64,000 bases of DNA, taken from NCBI GenBank assembly GCA_026122225.1, contig JANEZZ010002677.1:806001-870000 (forward strand). Direction: 5' to 3'. Of the stretch, positions 57,986 through 64,000 are shown in pieces (the stretch's first letter is position 1; each line of letters starts with the position of its first letter). The stretch comes from Heloderma charlesbogerti (Eukaryota; Chordata; Lepidosauria; Squamata; Helodermatidae). The position numbers and the translations under genes are program-made. Under the pieces are notes generated by a model. It worked only from the letters and a program-made list of their open reading frames with translations, was not told the DNA's origin and ran no database searches.

Positions 57986-58273
57986 GAGAGGCTCCCCCAC
58001 AAACTCCCCCCATTTCTCCTTTGATAAAATCCTGGGAGGTTTATTTTATTTATTTATTTATTTATTTATTTATTTCTATACCGCCCAATAGCCGAAGCTC
58101 TCTGGGCGGTTCACAAAAACTAAAACCAAACAACACACAATAAAACAATTTAAAATATATAGAACATTAAAACCACAATATAACAATACAACCACAATAA
58201 AACCTAGCAGCAGTACAGGAGTTTAAAATACAGATTTAAAACAGCAAAGATAAAAATTTAGAAAGCTAAAATG

Positions 58274-61200
58274 CTAAAATGCCTGGGAAAATAAAAAGGT
58301 CTTCACCTGGCGCCGAAAGGAGTACAATGTAGGCGCCAGGCGAACCTCACTAGGGAGCTCATTCCAGAGCCGGGGTGCCACAACAGAAAAAGCCCTCCTC
58401 CTAGTAGCCACCCGCCTCACTTCCTTTGGCAGGGGCTCACGGAGAAGGGCCGCTGATGATGATCTTAAGGTCCGGGCAGGCACATATGGGAGGAGGCGAT
58501 CCTTCAGGTAACCTGGCCCCAAGCCGTTAAGGGCTTTGAATGTTAACACCAGCACTTTGAATCGGGCCCGGAAATGGACTGGCAGCCAGTGCAGCTGGAA
58601 AAGTACTGGCGTAATATGAGCTCGCAGGCCAGTCCCTGTTAACAATCTTGCTGCCCTATTTTGGACCAGCTGAAGTTTCCGGACCATTTCCAAAGGCAGA
58701 CCCACGTATAACGCATTGCAGTAATCCAGACGAGAAGTTATCAGAGCATGGATAACTGTAGCTAGGCTATCTCTGTCCAGATAAGGGCGTAGTTGGTATA
58801 CCAGCCTAAGCTGATAAAAAGTGCTCCGTGCCACTGAGTTCACCTGTGCCTCAAGTGACAGTTCTGGATCCAAGAGCACCCCCAAACTACGAACCTGATC
58901 CTTTAGGGGGAGTGCAACCCCCTCCAAACAGGTTGAATATCACCTAGCCGGGCAGACGAACCACCCACTAACAGTACCTCCGTCTTGTCTGGATTGAGTT
59001 TCAGTTTATTTGCCCTCATCCAGTCCATTACCGTGCCCAGGCACTGGTTCAGAACAGCCACTGCCTCACCTGGTTTTGATGAGAAAGAGAGGTAGAGCTG
59101 GGTGTCATCCGCATATTGATGGCACCTCAGCCCACACCTCCGGATAACCTCCCCCAGCGGTTTCATGTAGATGTTAAACAGCATGGGGGATAAAATAGAG
59201 CCCTGTGGAACCCCATGGCACAATTGCCATGGCACAGAGCAATAATCCCCCAGCACCACCTTCTGGAATCGGCCATCCAAGTAGGAGCGGAACCACTGCA
59301 GTGCAGTGCCTCCAACTCCCAACCCAGACAACCTATCCAGAAGGATACCATGGTCGATGGTATCGAAAGCCGCTGAGAGGTCCAGGAGAATCAACAGGGT
59401 CGCACTCCCCCTGTCCCTCTCCCGGCAGAGGTCATCCCACAGGGCGACCAAGGCAGTTTCCGTTCCAAAACCAGGCCTGAAGCCCGATTGAAATGGATCT
59501 AGATAATCCGTTTCATTCAAGAGTGCCTGGAGCTGTTCTACAACCACCCGCTCAAGCACCTTGCCCAGGAAGGGGATGTTGGCCACTGGCCTATAATTGT
59601 TAACATCCTCTGGGTCCAGGTTAGGCTTTTTCAGGAGTGGTCTAATTACTGCCTCTTTTAAAGCAGCAGGCACCACTCCCTCTCTCAAGGAGGAATTTAC
59701 AACCTCCTGGACCCAGCCAGACAACCCCTCCTTGTTTGATTTAATAAGCCATGAAGGGCAAGGGTCAAGCACACAAGTGGTCGATCGGACTTGGCCAAGC
59801 ACCTTGTCCGCATCCTCAGGCCTCAGTAACTGAAACTCATCCAATAAAACTGGACCAGACGGTGCTCTGAACGCCTCTACCAATGGAACTGCATTAATGG
59901 TGGTGTCCAATTCATGACGAATCTGAGCGACTTTATCCTCAAAGTGCCGCGCAAACTCGTCACAGCGTGCTACCAAGGGTTCCACTGTCTCTCTCCCTGG
60001 CCCAGAATGTAACAGGCCACGAACCACTCGGAAAAGCTCTGCTGGACGACACTGAGAAGATGCAATGCTGGTGGAAAAGAACTGCCTCTTTGCCACCCTC
60101 ACCGCCACAGAGTAGGCTCGATAGTGGGCTCTTACCTGTGTTCGGTCAGACTCAGCACAAGTTTTCCTCCACCTGCGTTCTAGCCGTCTCCCCTCTTGCT
60201 TTACTGCCCTCAGCTCAGGGGTATACCAAGGAGCTGGCCGGGCTCTGCTCAGAGGGAGAGGGAGCTTGGGTGAGATCATGTCAACCGCCCGAGTCATCTC
60301 TGCATTCCACAGAGCGACCTGGGCTTCGACAGGAGCACCAGCCATACCAGCAGGAAAATCCCCCAGAGCCCTCTGGAATCCATCGGAATCCATTAATCTC
60401 CGGGGGCGGACCATTTTAATAGGTCCCCCACCCTTGCAGAGGGGAAAGGCCGCCAGAAGTCTAAACCTCAGCAGGAAGTGATCTGACCATGACAAAGGGA
60501 CAGATGTTAATTCCTCCACTTTCAGATCACCATCCTCCTGCCCAGTCGAGAAAACCAGATCAAGCGTGTGTCCTTTTATATGTGTTGGGCCGATGACATG
60601 TTGGGACAGCCCCATGGTTGTCATGGCGGCCATGAAGTCCTGAGCCGCCCCGGATACAGCAGCCTCGGCATGGAAATTGAGATCCCCCAGGACCATCATC
60701 CTGGGGGTCCTCAACACCAAGTCCGAGACCACCTCCGTCAGCTCAGGCAGGGAGTCTGATGGGCAGCAGGGTGGGCGGTACACCAACAGAATCCCTAATC
60801 TGTCCCGGGTACCCAACACAAGGCACAGACACTCAAGATCTGCACTCGAATGAGCAGGAAGCCTGGAGAGGGAGATTGAATTCCTATAGACCACGGCAAC
60901 CCCCCCTCCCCGACCCTCAAGTCGGTGTTAGTGCTGCACTGAGTACCCAGGAGGGCACAGCTGGGAGAGAGTGACCCCGCCCAGTTCCCCCACCCAGGTC
61001 TCAGTAATACATGCCAGGTCAGCCCCCTCATCCACAATCAAATCATGGATGAGGGAGGTCTTATTTTGGGCCGACCTGGCATTCAGCAGCAGCACCACCA
61101 GACCCGAGGGCAGACTGGTAAGGCTGCCAGGAACCATCAGGTTGGGGGAAGAACCAGAAGAGGGGACAGCTGTAAGGTGTCTAGCCCCTCTTCTCCTCAG

Positions 61201-61305
61201 CTGGCCTGTTAATCCCCCAATGCCATACCTCCCCCTGCCTGTGACCACAGTTATGGTGGCACCTCCCCCACCCCCTGAGTTGCCCAATAGTCTTCCCAGG
61301 CACAT
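58274..61305 (-). pseudogene. L2 ORF2 (endonuclease and reverse transcriptase), two lesions
   Basis: From 61305 the frame gives LLNARSAQNKTSLIHDLIVD and ITETWVG (endonuclease start). After one TAA stop (60928-60930) it continues in the same frame with GDLNFHAEA, HTLDLVFS and SWSDHFLLRF (endonuclease active site). The reverse transcriptase motifs follow: [52 protein letters not shown] and [15 protein letters not shown] one-base deletion near 58926 shifts into the C-terminal part (VALPLKDQVRSLGVLLDPEL through LWNELPSEVRLAPTLYSF), which ends at 58274. Catalytic residues are intact; only these two lesions were seen. Confidence 0.88.
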
Positions 61306-61589
61306 ATTAAAATATTAAGATATAAAATACACAACAGTTTAAAAGAATATAAAAGAGATAAAAGAGAACAGCAGCTAAGAAGGAGCAGATAGTCCACGTT
61401 TGCCCCTTCCCCTGGTCTTTAAAGCTGCTGCCCTCTGCTGCTGCTGCTATTTGCTGCTGGTGTTGTGGCTGCTGGTGTCTCTGGAGAGGCAGGTGGGTAG
61501 ATCTTCAGGTCCTATGCGACTCCAAGTGCGACGCTAAGTGCGCACTTAGCGTTGCACTTGGCGCGACGCCGAGGCGCATGCCAAGGCGC

Positions 61590-61740
61590 TGCCTCTGGCA
61601 GCCCCGCCTTAAGTACCTGTGGGCGGGGGCAGAAGCAGGCTCAGGATCCACCTGGTGCAGCTGCTGGCTGGTCCTCCTTCCCCAGGCTCCTTCCCGAGCA
61701 GCCTCTGGCAGCCCCGCCTTAAGTACCTGTGGACTTAAGT
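61590..61740. repeat. 5' tandem unit of the L2 (about 109 bp, 1.4 copies)
   Basis: GCCTCTGGCAGCCCCGCCTT followed by AAGTACCTGTGG occurs at about 61591 and again at about 61701. A palindrome CTAAGTGCGCACTTAG lies at 61531-61546, just outside. Confidence 0.7.
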
Positions 61741-62579
61741 GCCTTAAGGTTTCCTGCCCTGTATCCATAGAAATCACTCTCTGTCTCTCTTCCCTTCAGC
61801 GATAATCATTATAGGAACACAGTGTTCTCGCTGCCCTCCTGCAATCAACTGAAGCTTTGAAACGTCGAAGCTTTGCCGTTAAGGCTCTCTAAATGCGTTA
61901 TTTCAATTCTTGGGGTGGATCTCAGTAACTTCTGTGGTGCGCATTTTGGGAACAAGCCTCGTTGATCACAATGGGAGTTACTTCTGAGTAGAAACACATA
62001 TGTTTGTGCTGGGAAAGACAGGGAGGGAAAACAAAGGGAGGGGAAACCACCAGTCCCCTTTCTAACCTGATACTGTGCAGGAACGAAGGTCTGAATTAGT
62101 TACTTCCGAAGGCAATAAGCTAAACAATGGAGAATCGCAGCTTGGGGAAGCACTTTACACCTTTAGGGAATTAGTGCTTTAAAATGTGTTATTTCCATTG
62201 AGGGGGATGCTGGTGTGCACATTTAGGGGATAAGCTTCATTGACCACAGTGGGAGCCAGCTCAGAGTAAATTGCTCGTGGAGACACCTCGGCCCCCCAGA
62301 AGAAGTTCCAACCCAAATCTTTCCTCAAACACCCAACTCCCATCTCCTAGGGGGATCACAGCAATCCCCTAGTCAACTCTTTCCCCAGCCTAATATTACA
62401 ACTCTCCCAAGACAACAGAACAATTTTAAAAATTCCCCCCACAATCTCTGCTCTTACACAAGAGAGCATTCTCCTCCCTGGCTCATGCTTCTCCTCTCAC
62501 ATTATGAGCATATTCACACATTCCCCCTCAACCTATCCCCCCTTACTAAGTTCCACTGAACTCCATGGGTAAACACTAA

Positions 62580-62840
62580 TATTTATGTATTTGTTTGATT
62601 TATACCCCGCCTTTCCATCACAAAAAATTGCACTCAAGGTGGCAAACCATAATAAGAACCCCACATTTTAAAATGTTGGTTAAAATAATCATAACACAAA
62701 TACATTAAAAGCACAATTGAAAAACACAACAATAAAAGAATAATAACAGCACCCAACCTTCTTATATACCAAAGGTCTGCTTGAATAAAAATGTCTTTGC
62801 CTGGACGCCATATGACTGGATGCTAAAGTTATCAGTATAA
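62580..62840 (-). mobile_element. LINE 3' end, L2/CR1-like
   Basis: ATTTATACCCCGCCTTTCCA with an A/T tail on its left is the antisense of a LINE 3' end. It is too short for firm family assignment. Confidence 0.55.
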
Positions 62841-63243
62841 ATGTGTGCTTCCTGCAATGTACTATTTTCTTAGTATTTGCCTATGTAATGATCTTCAGAA
62901 TTCTTTTAGATCTATTTAGTGATTCCCCTCAGAAAGGTCTTTTTAATGTATGTCAAGATGTATATGGGGCTTGAAGGGAAATAAGCAGGAAACAAAATGA
63001 CCAAGGGGGTGTCTCCAGCAGCAATTTACTCCAAGCTGGCTGTGTTTAGGAGTGCACAAAAGCCACTTACCTGGTCTCGCAGCTTGCTTCGCAGTGGGGG
63101 GGAGGCGCTTCGCTGCTCCCCCCGAAGTTCAGGCCGGGGGGGGGAGGCTTCCTGCCTCGCCCGGCCGAAATTCAGGCCGGGGGGGAGGCTTCCCGCCTTG
63201 CCCGGCCGCGAAATAAAAAGTTAAAAAAAAAACAACACCCCCC

Positions 63244-63335
63244 TGATAGGCTATGTGACGATTAACGTAGCCTATCACGGCTAGATCTGCAAAGTCAGCC
63301 ATGATAGGCTACGTTAATCATCACGTAGCCTATCA
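63244..63335. repeat. P3 left palindrome pair
   Basis: Two TGATAGGCTACGT-type palindromes with centres 58 bp apart, separated by CGGCTAGATCTGCAAAGTCA. Confidence 0.88.
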
Positions 63336-63400
63336 CGGGTGACTTTAAAAAAAAAAAAAGAGTACGGCTAATGGCGGCCCCCATACGGAGCCGCCATTCG

Positions 63401-63467
63401 CGTTCCTTATTTGGTCGCTGTAGTCTACGTAATCTTTACGTAGACTACAGCGACCAAATAAGGAACG
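63401..63467. repeat. P3 central palindrome
   Basis: 67-bp palindrome with 33-base arms that mismatch only beside the centre. It extends further through flanking GCCGCCAT boxes (about 63371-63500). Confidence 0.9.
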
Positions 63468-63532
63468 TGAATGGTGGCTCCCTATGGGGGCCGCCATTAG
63501 CCATACTCTTTTTTTTTTTTTTTAAAGTCACC

Positions 63533-63627
63533 CGTGATAGGCTACGTGACGATTTACGTAGCCTATCACGGCTGACTTTGCAAATCTAGCCGTGATAGGC
63601 TACGTTAATCGTCACGTAGTCTATCAC
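63533..63627. repeat. P3 right palindrome pair
   Basis: Two GTGATAGGCTACGT palindromes (63533-63570 and 63592-63627), the mirror image of the left pair, including the inverted spacer. Confidence 0.88.
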
Positions 63628-64000
63628 CGGGGCATTTTTTTTTTTTTACTTTTATTGGAATGGCGGCGGCGGCAGCCGGTCAAAAGACCGGCTGCCGCCT
63701 CTGCCCCTATCGAAGACCTGACGAACCGCCGCCGGGACCCGCCGCCGGGAGGGACATTCGGGAAAGGTAAGTCCCGTCCCGGGGGGGGGTGCGGGGTGCG
63801 GGGGGGTGAGGAGAATTTCTCCCCGAAACTACTTCAGGGGGCCGAACATGTTGGCACTCGGCCCCCCGAAGTTTCGGGGAGAAATTCTCCCCCATCCCTA
63901 GCTGTGTTTGGAGTTTATTAGGTATACATGATGTCGTGGCCATCCAGGAGCCATCCAGGAGCCACCCAGGAGCTTATCAGGGAAAAAACGGATTTCCTGA

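Larger units (their letters stand above)
58039..61746 (-). mobile_element. L2-type LINE, nearly full length (3.7 kb)
   Basis: A minus-strand non-LTR retrotransposon inserted into TIR element A copy 3. The 3' end (58039-58130) has the L2-like terminus CGGCTATTGGGCGGTATAGA and a TAAA-repeat tail. One ORF covers endonuclease and reverse transcriptase. The GC-rich stretch 61505-61745 carries two copies of a unit of about 109 bp (starting near 61590 and 61699), and is read here as the 5' region. Flanks match element A on both sides, which fixes the outer limits to within a few bases. Confidence 0.85.
57252..62287 (+). mobile_element. TIR element A, copy 3, split by LTR 3 and L2
   Basis: Left piece 57252-57437, middle piece 57986-58038, right piece 61747-62287. 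The pieces line up in order with copy 2, so solo LTR 3 and the L2 inserted later. The right end lacks a block between CACAGTGGGAG and CCAGCTCAGAG present in the other copies. Confidence 0.75.
63047..63900. mobile_element. palindromic hAT-like element P3 (854 bp)
   Basis: Bounded by a perfect 8-bp duplication GCTGTGTT (63039-63046 and 63901-63908) inside copy 4 of TIR element A, so it is younger than that copy. Ends are TAGGAGTGCAC and inverted TAGGGATGGGG. There is no transposase. Five palindromes lie at 63244-63277, 63302-63335, 63401-63467, 63533-63570 and 63592-63627. Their centres are 58, 115.5, 117.5 and 58 bp apart, so the array is mirror-symmetric about the central GTAGTCTACGTAA palindrome. 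A/T homopolymers and CCGCCAT boxes lie between them. Confidence 0.87.
55308..64000 (-). other. SORCS2 upstream intron sequence, transposon stack
   Basis: No further exon was found on the minus strand. Palindromic elements P2 and P3, two solo LTRs, copies 3 and 4 of TIR element A, and a 3.7-kb L2 account for most of it. Only short stretches (about 56970-57250 and 62845-63005) are unexplained. Confidence 0.75.
63009..64000 (-). mobile_element. TIR element A, copy 4, split by P3, runs off the window
   Basis: Inverted orientation: GTGTCTCCAGCAGCAATTTA at 63009, interrupted by P3. It resumes at 63909 with GGAGTTTATTAGGTATACAT and GGCCATCCAGGAGCC, matching the inverse of copy 1's right end. Confidence 0.72.

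Noticed and set aside
63244..63627. Regularly spaced palindromes as a CRISPR array
   Set aside because: The units are palindromes in alternate orientation with mirrored spacers, inside a transposon of a eukaryote.

Overview
The window looks like part of a reptile genome, most likely a squamate (lizard-type). I infer this from the mix of CR1 and L2 LINEs, tRNA-derived SINEs, Tc1/mariner, hAT-like and Harbinger-like DNA transposons, an L1 fragment and solo LTRs. There is no bacterial or plasmid content. No search was run, so the lineage call rests on recognising repeat types.

The only host gene I can support is SORCS2, a VPS10-domain sorting receptor, on the minus strand. Fifteen coding exons lie between 55307 and 8728 and join in frame to 1866 nt (621 residues plus stop). 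They cover the end of the VPS10 propeller, the ten-cysteine module, two PKD-like domains, the membrane-proximal region, one transmembrane helix and the cytoplasmic tail through the natural stop. The first half of the gene lies beyond base 64000. One intron uses a GC donor, one donor is weak, and the tail carries an acidic stretch that I do not recall from the common human isoform.

Bases 1-8727 hold the presumed 3' UTR and downstream flank, with CR1 pieces and a GAAG microsatellite. The introns (8.8-55.2 kb) hold most of the repeats: LINE, SINE and MITE insertions, an almost complete Tc1/mariner element (51.6-53.3 kb), and a solo LTR inside a small MITE (45 kb). Bases 55308-64000 contain no exon. 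They are a stack of nested insertions: a palindromic hAT-like element, two solo LTRs, and a nearly complete L2 LINE inside an older TIR element. A second palindromic hAT-like element sits inside another copy of that TIR element.

The most unusual signal is a family of three non-autonomous elements (29649-30314, 55477-56363, 63047-63900). Each is flanked by a perfect 8-bp target duplication and has TAGGGATGT-type ends. Inside are three to five near-perfect palindromes centred on TACGTA-like cores with GTGATAGGCTACGT or GTAGTCTACGT half-sites. In two copies the palindrome centres are about 58 and 117 bp apart, and one copy is mirror-symmetric.
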